In this document: positions 7,039 through 14,357 of the stretch, in pieces | Layout of the letters: the number at the start of each line of letters is the position of its first letter | How positions within the stretch are numbered: the first letter of the stretch is position 1 | NCBI GenBank assembly: GCA_035259145.1 | Contig: DATFWQ010000339.1 | Span: 1-25,277 of the forward strand | Reading direction: 5' to 3' | DNA: 25,277 bases | Source of the DNA: CF-161 sp035259145 | GTDB taxonomy: Bacteria; Chloroflexota; Dormibacteria; Dormibacterales; Dormibacteraceae | Notes under the pieces: generated by a model | Seen by the model: the letters and a program-made list of their open reading frames with translations, nothing else | Told to the model about the DNA's origin: nothing | Database searches by the model: none | Program-made: the position numbers and the translations under genes

Positions 7039-7725
7039 TCAAGCGCCCTGGCTCAGCAGGGCGTAGGTGGCAAGCACGGCGACGGTGTTCTGGGTCGCGT
7101 GCATGGCAAACGAGTTCAGGGTTGAGCCCGTGCGCTCGCGCACCCAGGTGGCGCCCAGGCCGAAGACGAAGAGCACCGGGAACAGGGTCGGCAGGAGGTG
7201 GGCGCCGGCGAAGATGGCTGCCGTGAGCGCGATGGCAGCGGGCGACGGAAGGATGCGCCGCAGCCAGCCAAAGAGGGCGCCGCGGAACAGCAGCTCTTCG
7301 CAGACGGGCGCCAGCAGGCAGACTGTAGGCACTATCACCGCTATGAAGAGTGGGTCGAACGACTGCCGCAGCAGGCTCACGGCGTTGCTCTGCGGCTGGC
7401 CGATCAGGGGGACGAGCGCAGCACTGATGAGGGCGCCGACCAGGACTGCAGCCAGCCAGACCAGCAGGGCGACGGCGATGTCGGCTGCGGAGGTGTAGCG
7501 AAAGCCCAACCTGTCACGGAGGCCCCGCGGTCCGCCGAAGGCCACCAGCAGGGCAACCAGAAGGCAGAGGTAGACCTCGGCGATCAGGACGGCCGAGAGG
7601 TTGGCCCGATCGTGCACCAACCAGGTATCCGCCACCACCCGGACAGAGACAAGCGTGGCCGCTCCGGCCACCGCGGACAGTACCGCCCAGAGCCCTAGCG
7701 TCAGCAGCAGCCGCCAGCCGCTCAC
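7039..7725 (-). CDS. CPBP family intramembrane glutamic protease
   Basis: A 228-residue multi-pass membrane protein with the three CPBP (CAAX protease/bacteriocin-processing, ABI) motifs: EELLFRG, then FAGAHL, then HATQN near the C-terminus. The Glu pair and the two His/Asn motifs form the active site in this family, which cleaves membrane substrates. The frame is open far upstream, but that part is antisense-like and overlaps the antiporter gene. The GTG at 7725 follows the antiporter stop by 11 bases and has GAGG 9 bases upstream. The spacing suggests co-transcription with the antiporter. The substrate is unknown. Some family members process signalling or bacteriocin peptides, but nothing of that kind is adjacent. 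Confidence 0.85.
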   Translation of the reverse strand: MSGWRLLLTLGLWAVLSAVAGAATLVSVRVVADTWLVHDRANLSAVLIAEVYLCLLVALLVAFGGPRGLRDRLGFRYTSAADIAVALLVWLAAVLVGALISAALVPLIGQPQSNAVSLLRQSFDPLFIAVIVPTVCLLAPVCEELLFRGALFGWLRRILPSPAAIALTAAIFAGAHLLPTLFPVLFVFGLGATWVRERTGSTLNSFAMHATQNTVAVLATYALLSQGA

Positions 7726-7736
7726 GGCCGCCGGCC

Positions 7737-8801
7737 TCAAGGCGCCACCACGTAGAAGAACGACACGCCAAGGATGACGTATACAGCCAGGAGCTCGAGT
7801 CCTTCCAGCCAGTTGCTGCGGCCGTCCAGCGAGATCACCGAGACGATCAGCGTCGCGAGCGCCACGGCCACCACCTCCAAGGTGCTGAAGACGAAATCCA
7901 TCGGGGGGCCGATGGCGAGGCTGACAAAGACCAGCAGGGGCGCCACCAGGAGCGCGATCTGGGTCGACGAACCGAAGGCGATCTCGATGCTGAGCTCCAT
8001 CTTGTTGCGCAGCGCGAACAAGACGGCAGAGGCGTGCTCGGCCGCATTGCCGACGATTGCCACCACGAACAGGCCGACGAACAGCTTCGACAGCCCCAGT
8101 GCCGCGACCGTCGGCTCCAGGGAGCCGACGAGGAACTCCGACTCCACACCCACCAGGACGGCCGCGACCAGGAGCACAGCCAGCGCCTGCAATGCCGGCC
8201 ACTCCGCTCGTTCGTGGGCCGGCGCCGCTCCGAAGATGTGGGTGTGCGTGACAAGCGTGAAGAGGAGCGCCGCTCCGTAGACCACAATCAAGACCGCGGC
8301 CACCGTGATGCTGACCACCTCCCGCTGGACGGCGGTGTCGGGGGCCGAGAGCACGAACACCGCCGGCATCAGTAGACCGGCCACAGCCAGGAGCAGCGAC
8401 GCGGAGTGCACCGCCACTGCGCGAGCGCTGAACCGCTGCTCGACGAACCGGAGCCCACCCGCCAGGTAGGACGCGCCCAGGACAAGGAGCAGGTTGCTCA
8501 GGATGGACCCGATCAGCGAAGCCTTGACGACGTCGAACTGCCGGGCCCGCACGAGCAGGATGGCGATGATCAGCTCGGTGATGTTGCCGAACGTGGCGTT
8601 CAAGAGGCCTCCCACCCGCGGCCCTGCCCGTATCGCAAGCTGGTCGGTGGCCCGCCCGATGAGGGCCGCCAGGGGAATGATCGCCAGACAGGAGAGGGCG
8701 AATACGAGCACCGGCTCGTGAAAGGCGAATTCGACGATGAATGAGAGGGGGACGAAGACCAGCAACCAGTACACGGACGGCTTCGGTATCACTGACCGCA
8801 T
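7737..8801 (-). CDS. cax: Calcium/proton exchanger (CaCA superfamily, Cax type)
   Basis: A 354-residue protein with about ten to eleven hydrophobic segments. It carries the two inverted alpha repeats of cation/proton exchangers: 'LLNATFGNITELIIAI' in the first half and 'VVAIVGNAAEHASAV' in the second, each with the GNxxE ion-binding core. A following 'SIEIAFGSSTQIALLVAPLLV' also fits Cax. It should export Ca2+ (or a similar cation) in exchange for protons at the cytoplasmic membrane. The ATG at 8801 begins just before the first membrane helix. An in-frame ATG at 8849 is possible but would overlap the start of the divergent hydratase gene. The intramembrane protease gene follows 11 bases downstream. 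Confidence 0.88.
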   Translation of the reverse strand: MRSVIPKPSVYWLLVFVPLSFIVEFAFHEPVLVFALSCLAIIPLAALIGRATDQLAIRAGPRVGGLLNATFGNITELIIAILLVRARQFDVVKASLIGSILSNLLLVLGASYLAGGLRFVEQRFSARAVAVHSASLLLAVAGLLMPAVFVLSAPDTAVQREVVSITVAAVLIVVYGAALLFTLVTHTHIFGAAPAHERAEWPALQALAVLLVAAVLVGVESEFLVGSLEPTVAALGLSKLFVGLFVVAIVGNAAEHASAVLFALRNKMELSIEIAFGSSTQIALLVAPLLVFVSLAIGPPMDFVFSTLEVVAVALATLIVSVISLDGRSNWLEGLELLAVYVILGVSFFYVVAP

Positions 8802-8847
8802 TGTCGCCAGGTTGCGTGCAGGCCTGCGCTGACGGACGGCGGTTAGC

Positions 8848-9654
8848 ATGAGGGCCGTGCCCGATGTTCCCGCCCTGGAGGTCGTATTGATCGACGTCCG
8901 CGACTGGATCGCGACGGTCACGCTGAACCGTCCTGAGCAGCGCAATCCGCTGTCCGCGAGCATGCTCAGGGATCTGCGAACGGCGCTCGCCTGGTGCGCC
9001 GGCGAGGGGGAGGTGCGGGTGGTCGTCTTGACCGGGGCAGGCGACCGTGCATTTTGCGCCGGCGCCGACCTGGGGTCGTTTGCGGGAGTGTCGTCCGAGG
9101 TCGAGCGGCATCACGAGCGGCACGGGTTCGTGGACCTGTTCCTGCTGATGCAGGACCTCGGCAAACCGATCGTGGGCCGCGTCAACGGCCACGCGCTGGC
9201 CGGCGGCTTCGGCCTTGCCTGCGCGTGCGACATCCTGCTGGCGGTGGAGTCGGCCACCTTTGGGACGCCAGAGATCAACGTCGGCGTGTGGCCGGCGATG
9301 ATCCAGGCCGTGCTGGCCCGGAACCTGCCGCGTAAGGTCCTGCTCGAGATGGAGCTGCTGGGCGAGAGGTGGACTGCCGCGAGGATGTACGAGCTGGGTC
9401 TGGTCAACCGCGTCCTGCCCTCACTGTCCGAGCTGGACGCAGCTGTTTCGGACGTCGCCCGGCAGCTGACCCACAAGTCGCCGGCGATCCTGAAGGTAGG
9501 GCGCGACTCGTTCTACCGCCAGCAGGACATGGAGTTCAGGGCGGCGCTCGAGTATCTGCAGTCGCAGCTGACGCTGGTCACCCTCACCGAGGACGCACGC
9601 GAAGGCGTAACCGCGTTCCTGGAGAAGCGGGAGCCGGACTTCAAAGGACGATGA
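8848..9654 (+). CDS. Enoyl-CoA hydratase/isomerase family protein
   Basis: A 268-residue crotonase-fold protein: 'TVTLNRPEQRNPLS', 'VVVLTGAGDRAFCAGADL', 'VNGHALAGGFGLACACDILLA', 'FGTPEINVGVWPAMI'. The oxyanion-hole segments are present. Of the two catalytic glutamates of typical hydratases, the one in FGTPEI is present but the one in GGxxE is Gly (GGFGLA). The PEINxGxWPxMI pattern recalls methylglutaconyl- or isohexenylglutaconyl-CoA hydratase-like proteins (LiuC/AtuE grade). With the carboxyltransferase gene downstream, a role in leucine or acyclic-terpenoid acyl-CoA breakdown is plausible but not proven. No Shine-Dalgarno precedes the ATG. A GTG at 8857 lies 7 bases after TAGCAT (8844-8849) and could be the true leaderless start. 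Confidence 0.85.
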   Translation: MRAVPDVPALEVVLIDVRDWIATVTLNRPEQRNPLSASMLRDLRTALAWCAGEGEVRVVVLTGAGDRAFCAGADLGSFAGVSSEVERHHERHGFVDLFLLMQDLGKPIVGRVNGHALAGGFGLACACDILLAVESATFGTPEINVGVWPAMIQAVLARNLPRKVLLEMELLGERWTAARMYELGLVNRVLPSLSELDAAVSDVARQLTHKSPAILKVGRDSFYRQQDMEFRAALEYLQSQLTLVTLTEDAREGVTAFLEKREPDFKGR

Positions 9655-9710
9655 GCAGCTCCGTTGCCGGCGGGTCGACAGCCGCGCATCCACGTCGCCG
9701 GGTGGCCTGA
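9651..9710 (+). CDS. 19-codon ORF bridging hydratase and carboxyltransferase genes
   Basis: The ATG at 9651 overlaps the hydratase stop (ATGA), and the TGA at 9708-9710 overlaps the ATG of the next gene (TGATG). The encoded peptide begins MSSSVAGG and ends RRRVA. AAGGA sits just upstream of its ATG. It fills nearly the whole 55-base gap and probably passes ribosomes from one gene to the next rather than encoding a functional protein. It could also be a chance overlap. Confidence 0.35.
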   Translation: MSSSVAGGSTAAHPRRRVA

Positions 9711-11230
9711 TGCTCGAACGCTATCGCGAGCTGCGTGAGAAGGCGCTGCGAGGCGGCGTCCGCTACTTGCCCAAGCTGCGCCAGCAGAACAAGCTGACGG
9801 TCCGGGAGCGCCTGGCGTTGCTGCTGGACGAGGGATCATTCGTGGAGGACGGCCTGTTCGCCAACGTGCTGGCCGAAGACCTGCCCGCCGACGGGGTCGT
9901 GACCGGTCTCGGTGTCATCGGCGGGCGTCAGGTCGCGGTGATGGCCAACGATCCCACCGTCAAGGCCGGCTCCTGGGGAGCGCGGACTGTCGAGAAGATC
10001 ATCCGCATTCAGGAGGCGGCCGGCCGCCTGCGGGTGCCGCTCTTCTACCTCGTGGATTCGGCCGGTGCGCGCATCACCGACCAGATCGACATGTTCCCGG
10101 GGCGGCGCCACGCTGGTCGCATCTTCTTCAACCAGGTTCAGCTCTCGGGCCGCGTGCCCCAGATCTGTCTTCTGTTCGGCCCGTCGGCGGCGGGGGGGGC
10201 CTACATCCCGGCGTTCTGCGACGTGGTGATCATGGTCGAGGGAAACGCCTCGATGTACCTCGGCTCGCCCCGGATGGTCGAGGTGGTCGTGGGCGAGCAG
10301 GTGAGCCTGGAGGAGCTTGGCGGCGCCCGCATGCACTGCACTGAAAGCGGATGTGGAGACTTCCTCGTCGCTGATGACCGGGAGGCGATCGAGACCGCCC
10401 AGTCCTACTTCGGCTATATGCCGTCCAATCAGGCGCTGAGCCCGCCAGAGGCGCCACCGCGGCCGCCGCGGGAAGGGACGAAGCCGATCTCCGAGGTGGT
10501 TCCGGTCGAGCCACAACGAGGCTACGACATGCGCAAGGTGATCGAAGCCATCGTGGACGAGGGCTCCTGGCTGGAGCTCAAGAAGCTGTTCGCCAAAGAG
10601 CTCCTGGTCGGGTTCGGCCGCCTGGAAGGACGGGTGCTGGGCATCCTGGCCAGCCAGCCGATGCAGAAGGGCGGCGTGCTGTTCAACGACAGCGCCGACA
10701 AGGCGGCCCGCTTCATCTGGCTGTGCGACGCGTTCTCCATCCCGCTGCTCTTCCTGGCCGACGTGCCCGGGTTCATGATCGGCACCCAGGTCGAGAGGCG
10801 CGGCATCATCCGCCACGGCGCCAAGATGATCACAGCCGTCGCCGAGGCCACCGTGCCGAAGATCTCGGTGATCGTCCGCAAGGCATACGGGGCAGGGCTG
10901 TATGCGATGGCGGGACCGGCGTACGACAGCGACTCCGTGCTGGCGCTGCCGTCAGCGCAGATTGCCGTGATGGGGCCCGAGCCCGCGGTCAACGCCGTCT
11001 TCTACAACCGGCTCATGGAGCTGCCCGAAGAAGAGCGGGCCGAGCGCCGCGGCCGGCTGGAGAACGAGTACCGGGAGGACGTAGACCTGTACAAGCTGGC
11101 GGCCAACTTGATCGTGGACGACGTGGTTGAACCGGAGAGGCTGCGTGAGCAGCTCATAGCTCGGTTCCGCGCCTACGCGACTCGCACGCAGCCTCCCCTC
11201 GACCGTAAGCACGGCGTGCCGCCGGTCTGA
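9710..11230 (+). CDS. Acyl-CoA carboxylase, carboxyltransferase subunit
   Basis: A 506-residue carboxyltransferase of the MccB/PccB/AccD type. The N-half has 'KLTVRERLALLLDEGSF', 'VMANDPTVKAGSWG', 'YLVDSAGARI', 'LFGPSAAGGAYIPAFCDVV' and 'MYLGSPRMVE'. The C-half has 'GYDMRKVIEAIVDEGSWLEL', 'PLLFLADVPGFMIGTQVE', 'HGAKMITAVAEATVPKISVIVRKAYGAG' and 'MGPEPAVNAVF'. The two halves form the crotonase-like CT dimer that moves carboxyl from biotin to an acyl-CoA. No biotin carboxylase or biotin carrier gene is in the window, so the partner must lie elsewhere. The upstream hydratase favours methylcrotonyl-, geranyl- or propionyl-type substrates over acetyl-CoA. Its start overlaps the stop of the bridging ORF. 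Confidence 0.9.
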   Translation: MLERYRELREKALRGGVRYLPKLRQQNKLTVRERLALLLDEGSFVEDGLFANVLAEDLPADGVVTGLGVIGGRQVAVMANDPTVKAGSWGARTVEKIIRIQEAAGRLRVPLFYLVDSAGARITDQIDMFPGRRHAGRIFFNQVQLSGRVPQICLLFGPSAAGGAYIPAFCDVVIMVEGNASMYLGSPRMVEVVVGEQVSLEELGGARMHCTESGCGDFLVADDREAIETAQSYFGYMPSNQALSPPEAPPRPPREGTKPISEVVPVEPQRGYDMRKVIEAIVDEGSWLELKKLFAKELLVGFGRLEGRVLGILASQPMQKGGVLFNDSADKAARFIWLCDAFSIPLLFLADVPGFMIGTQVERRGIIRHGAKMITAVAEATVPKISVIVRKAYGAGLYAMAGPAYDSDSVLALPSAQIAVMGPEPAVNAVFYNRLMELPEEERAERRGRLENEYREDVDLYKLAANLIVDDVVEPERLREQLIARFRAYATRTQPPLDRKHGVPPV

Positions 11231-11286
11231 GACTGCGCCGAGGTGGCGAGGCGCGCCTTGACCGGCGTGGGCTCGGCCCGGAACGC

Positions 11287-11427
11287 CGCATCTGTACGAT
11301 CGCGCAACTTGCCGCGGCATAGAGAGACGCACCTGTACAAATGCGTTGTTCCCATTGCGGAGGAAGCGCGCATTTGTACGAATGCGTGGCTCCAATGGAC
11401 GGAGAAGCGCACATTCGTATGAATGCG
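11287..11427. repeat. Four 18-bp palindromic units at an exact 41-bp period
   Basis: Units lie at 11287-11304, 11328-11345, 11369-11386 and 11410-11427. The best is CGCATTTGTACGAATGCG, a near-perfect palindrome centred on GTAC. The others are CGCATCTGTACGATCGCG, CGCACCTGTACAAATGCG and CACATTCGTATGAATGCG. Starts are exactly 41 bases apart. The 23-base intervals are also partly alike (compare TCCCATTGCGGAGGAAG and TCCAATGGACGGAGAAG), so the whole 41-bp unit is repeated. It lies in the 396-base non-coding gap (11231-11626) after the carboxyltransferase gene and before the exported protein gene. Possible roles: an operator array (about four helical turns between sites), serial RNA hairpins, or a genomic repeat family. 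Confidence 0.8.
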
Positions 11428-11626
11428 GCTGCCCAGAGCCCGGCGTGGCCCACCGGCGCCCTGGCCGTGCACCCGCCCCTTCGTCGAAATCGTCGCCCAA
11501 CCGCCCCCAGATGAGCAGCGCGCCCCCCGACGCACGCCCGCTTACGATGATGGCCATGGCGCAGAGTCGGAGCCCGGCCGCTGTCACGCGTTACCCGGGC
11601 GCTGCAGCGTCGTTGAGTCGCACGTG

Positions 11627-12205
11627 ATGCTTCGCTGGAGGATCCTCCTCGCGGCCCTGGCCGGCAGCGCACTGCTGGCGGTCGGGTTTGCGGTCGGCGT
11701 CGACCGGCTGGTCGTGTCAAGCCCGCAAGCACCCCACCTGACGTCGATCCCCGACGCCAGTCTGTCCGCCCGCTACGGGGTCACTCTAGCTGCGGCGCCA
11801 CAGGCGCCGTACTGCGGACTCGAACAGACGGTAGCGGAGACAGGGTGGCTGAGCCCAGGCACCGCGGGATGTGCGATCAGCCGGGAGCGGGCGGAAGCAG
11901 CCGCGCTGGGCGTCGGCTCAGGTCGTGTGATCGAGAGCCTGCTGGCTCGCGTCAGCTCGACCTGGAACCCGGAGATCCGGGACCACCTCGCCTGGCTGGT
12001 GGTCGTCCGCTGGGCAAGAGGCGCCTCGGTGCCCCGGTGGTGCGGAACGCTCGTCTATCCCACGCCGGTCGGCTGCTACTCCCCTCAGACGCGGGTGCTC
12101 GCTGACCGCGTCGTGGTGCTGGACGCCTATTCAGGACAGACCCTTCAGACACAGCAGCCCGGCCCAGGATTGATCATCGGTCCGGTTGCGTCCCCGGGGG
12201 GCTGA
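11627..12205 (+). CDS. Exported or membrane-anchored PepSY-like protein
   Basis: A 192-residue protein with a basic start (MLRWR) and a hydrophobic segment (about residues 6-23) that acts as signal or anchor. The rest should be outside the membrane. It has four cysteines in the export region (YCG, GCA, WCG, GCY), enough for two disulfides. The pattern 'ISRERAEAAALGVGSGRVIESLLARV', then 'HLAWLVVVRW', then 'VVVLDAYSGQTLQ' resembles a PepSY-type module, a small domain often linked to protease inhibition or envelope sensing. This is only a fold-level suggestion. I start at the ATG at 11627, before the hydrophobic segment; a GTG directly precedes it. The longer frame from 11423 lacks protein-like sequence. 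It sits about 200 bases downstream of the 41-bp array. Confidence 0.55.
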   Translation: MLRWRILLAALAGSALLAVGFAVGVDRLVVSSPQAPHLTSIPDASLSARYGVTLAAAPQAPYCGLEQTVAETGWLSPGTAGCAISRERAEAAALGVGSGRVIESLLARVSSTWNPEIRDHLAWLVVVRWARGASVPRWCGTLVYPTPVGCYSPQTRVLADRVVVLDAYSGQTLQTQQPGPGLIIGPVASPGG

Positions 12206-12223
12206 CCGGCGCCCGTCGGGGGC

Positions 12224-13255
12224 TCAGGCAGGCGGCGCCAACCTCTCAGCCAGATATCTGAGCGCGATCGGGTATCGATGCTGGTTGCCCCCATGGGCGC
12301 CATCGAACAGCTCATAGCGCACATTGTTGGCGCGGATCTTCATGAGCTCCCGCCGGAAGGCGGCCGCTCCCAGGTCCAGGAAGTACTCGTCGCTCCTTCC
12401 GGCATCGATGTAGATCGCCCGCAGCGAGCGGAGGTCCTCGGCGTGCCGGGCCACCATCCGCACCGGATCCCGGGCCAGCCAGCGCTCCCACACTTCATCG
12501 ATCAGGTGGCCGGTCTCGACCTCGAAGGGCAGCCGGACGGTTCCGTCGGGGTCGGCCGAGTAGCATGCGGCCATCGCGTACGCGTCTACGAGCGCGCTGT
12601 CGTGCGGGCGTGTATACGGAGGCCGGGAGCGGAAGTCGGCCCAGAAGCGGGCGTACGAGCCCTGGTAGTGGTCACGCAACGCCCTCGCCACCAGCGCGAA
12701 CTCCGGCAAGTAGCAGTACTCGAAGAGCGCGTCGCCCGCAAGACTGGCCAGGCCGCCGAACAGGTCCGGGCGCAGCATCGGGGTGACCATCGCTCCGTAT
12801 CCGCCACTGGAGTGGCCCATGATCCCGCGGTGTGCGCGCTCAGCAAGCGTCCGGTAGCGCGCATCCACCCAGGGCACCACGTCCTCGCACAGGTAGCTGT
12901 GGTAGCGACCGGTGGCCGGGGAGTCCAGATACTGGCTGCCGCCGAGTGATGTCCAGCAGTCGACGAACACGACCAGGCAGCGCGGCGCCTCGCCGCGAGC
13001 CATCAGCTCGTCGACCATTTCGGGAAAGTTGCGACGAAAGGCGTTGCGGTTGCGCCACATGTCGACCTGACTGGTGAAACCCTGGACGACGTACACGGCG
13101 GGATACCGCCGGTTCGGCTCGCGGCTGTAGCCTGGCGGCAGGTAGACCCAGATCGGCCGGTGCGCCGGGTCACCCAGCGGGTTGCCCCGCAGCGCCTTGC
13201 TGTCTATCCATGCCTCTTCGAGGCGGCCCGCCCACTCGATGCTCCACGGGTACAT
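12224..13255 (-). CDS. Alpha/beta-hydrolase esterase (esterase D / PF00756 type)
   Basis: A 343-residue alpha/beta-hydrolase. 'RPIWVYLPPGYSREPNRRYPAVYVVQGF' opens the fold; the nucleophile elbow is GHSSGG; 'IYIDAGRSDEYFLDLGA' likely provides the acidic residue and 'FDGAHGGNQHRYP' the His. This is the putative esterase family (PF00756), covering S-formylglutathione hydrolases, feruloyl esterases and enterobactin esterase-like enzymes; the substrate is not readable. No signal peptide is seen, so it is probably cytoplasmic. The ATG at 13255 has AGGTGA 5 bases upstream; an earlier in-frame GTG at 13264 lies inside that ribosome site. The dehydrogenase gene ends 16 bases upstream, giving an operon with it and the deaminase gene. 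Confidence 0.82.
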   Translation of the reverse strand: MYPWSIEWAGRLEEAWIDSKALRGNPLGDPAHRPIWVYLPPGYSREPNRRYPAVYVVQGFTSQVDMWRNRNAFRRNFPEMVDELMARGEAPRCLVVFVDCWTSLGGSQYLDSPATGRYHSYLCEDVVPWVDARYRTLAERAHRGIMGHSSGGYGAMVTPMLRPDLFGGLASLAGDALFEYCYLPEFALVARALRDHYQGSYARFWADFRSRPPYTRPHDSALVDAYAMAACYSADPDGTVRLPFEVETGHLIDEVWERWLARDPVRMVARHAEDLRSLRAIYIDAGRSDEYFLDLGAAAFRRELMKIRANNVRYELFDGAHGGNQHRYPIALRYLAERLAPPA

Positions 13256-13271
13256 CGAAGTCACCTGGCCG

Positions 13272-14318
13272 CTACCGGATCACAGCTCGAACGAGCGCGT
13301 CCCCGACCTCCGCAGTCGAGGCGGTACCCCCGAGGTCGCCGGTCAGTACGCGGCCGTCCTCGCAGACGGCGTCGATGGCGCGTTCGATACGGTCGGCCTC
13401 CGGGCCGTAGCCGAGGTGGCGCAGCATCAGCGCGGCGGACCAGACGGCACCGATCGGATTGGCCCGCCCCTGACCGGCGATGTCCGGCGCCGAGCCGTGC
13501 ACGGGCTCGAACATCGAGGGACCGCGCCCGTCGAGGCTCAGGTTGGCGCTGGCGGCCAGTCCAAGGCTGCCCTGGAGGGCGCCGCCCAGGTCTGTCAGGA
13601 TGTCGGCGAACAGGTTGGAGGCGACCACGACGTCGACGCTGTCCGGCCTGAGCACCATGCGGGCTGCCATCGCGTCAACATGGACCCGCTCCACCTCCAC
13701 GTCGGCATACCGGCTGGCGAGCGCCATCACAACCTCATCCCACAGCACGTAGGCGTAACGGCTGGCGTTGGACTTGGTCACGCTGATGAGCCGGCCGCTG
13801 CGCTCACGGGCTCGCTCAAAGGCGAATCGGGCGCAGCGGTGGATAGCACGGCGGGTAAAGACCGGCACCTCGACGGCCAGTTCGGCATCTGTGCCCACGT
13901 GCACTCGGCCGCCCGTACCCGAGTACTCGCCCTCGGTGTTCTCGCGAATGAACAGCATGTCGACGTCATCGGGGCCACGGCCCGCGAGAGGGCCGCTGAT
14001 GCCGGGCGGAAGCCTGACGGGACGTAGATTGACGTACTGCTCGAAGGTCTTGCGGATGGGGAGCAGGCACTCCCAGAGGCTGATGTGGTCTGGCACGGTG
14101 GGCCAGCCGATGGCGCCGAGATAGATGGCGTCGAACCGGGCCAGCGTCGACAGGGCGTCCCCGGGCATCATGCGACCGCTTCGCTCGTGGTAATCGCAGC
14201 CCCAGGGCAGCTCCGTGAACTCGAGCGGCAGGCTGAGCGCGCGCAGGACCTTCAGCCCCTCCGGCACCACCTCCCTCCCCACCCCGTCGCCTGCGATGAC
14301 CGCGATGCGGTTCGACAT
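13272..14318 (-). CDS. Isocitrate/isopropylmalate dehydrogenase family, tartrate/D-malate dehydrogenase-like
   Basis: A 348-residue beta-decarboxylating dehydrogenase. 'IAVIAGDGVGREVVPEGLKVL', 'RMMPGDALSTLARFDAIYLGA', 'LLPIRKTFEQYVNLRPVRL', 'FIRENTEGEYSGTGGR', 'VTKSNASRYA', 'ASNLFADILTDLGGALQGSLGLA' and 'FEPVHGSAPDIAGQG' mark the family. The combination of WGCDYHERSGRMMP and the 'PDHISLWECLLPIRK' loop fits the tartrate/D-malate dehydrogenase branch (TtuC/DmlA) better than LeuB. It would oxidise a 2-hydroxy diacid with NAD+, Mn2+ or Mg2+, and K+ (family knowledge). The gene lies 39 bases after the deaminase-like gene and 16 bases before the esterase gene, all on minus. No clear Shine-Dalgarno. 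Confidence 0.82.
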   Translation of the reverse strand: MSNRIAVIAGDGVGREVVPEGLKVLRALSLPLEFTELPWGCDYHERSGRMMPGDALSTLARFDAIYLGAIGWPTVPDHISLWECLLPIRKTFEQYVNLRPVRLPPGISGPLAGRGPDDVDMLFIRENTEGEYSGTGGRVHVGTDAELAVEVPVFTRRAIHRCARFAFERARERSGRLISVTKSNASRYAYVLWDEVVMALASRYADVEVERVHVDAMAARMVLRPDSVDVVVASNLFADILTDLGGALQGSLGLAASANLSLDGRGPSMFEPVHGSAPDIAGQGRANPIGAVWSAALMLRHLGYGPEADRIERAIDAVCEDGRVLTGDLGGTASTAEVGDALVRAVIR

Positions 14319-14357
14319 GGCTCGGGAGAAGGTACCCGATCGGCCGTCCAGGTAGGG

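Noticed and set aside
7726..9192. 717-residue fusion with the CPBP protease
   Set aside because: The N-terminal part is an out-of-frame reading of the antiporter gene; a good GTG start with GAGG lies at 7725.
11287..11427. CRISPR array
   Set aside because: Repeats differ from each other in several positions, the 23-base intervals are themselves partly conserved, and no cas gene is near.
11423..11626. N-terminal extension of the exported protein
   Set aside because: The Pro/Arg-rich extension would bury the signal segment and overlaps the repeat array; the ATG at 11627 directly precedes the signal.
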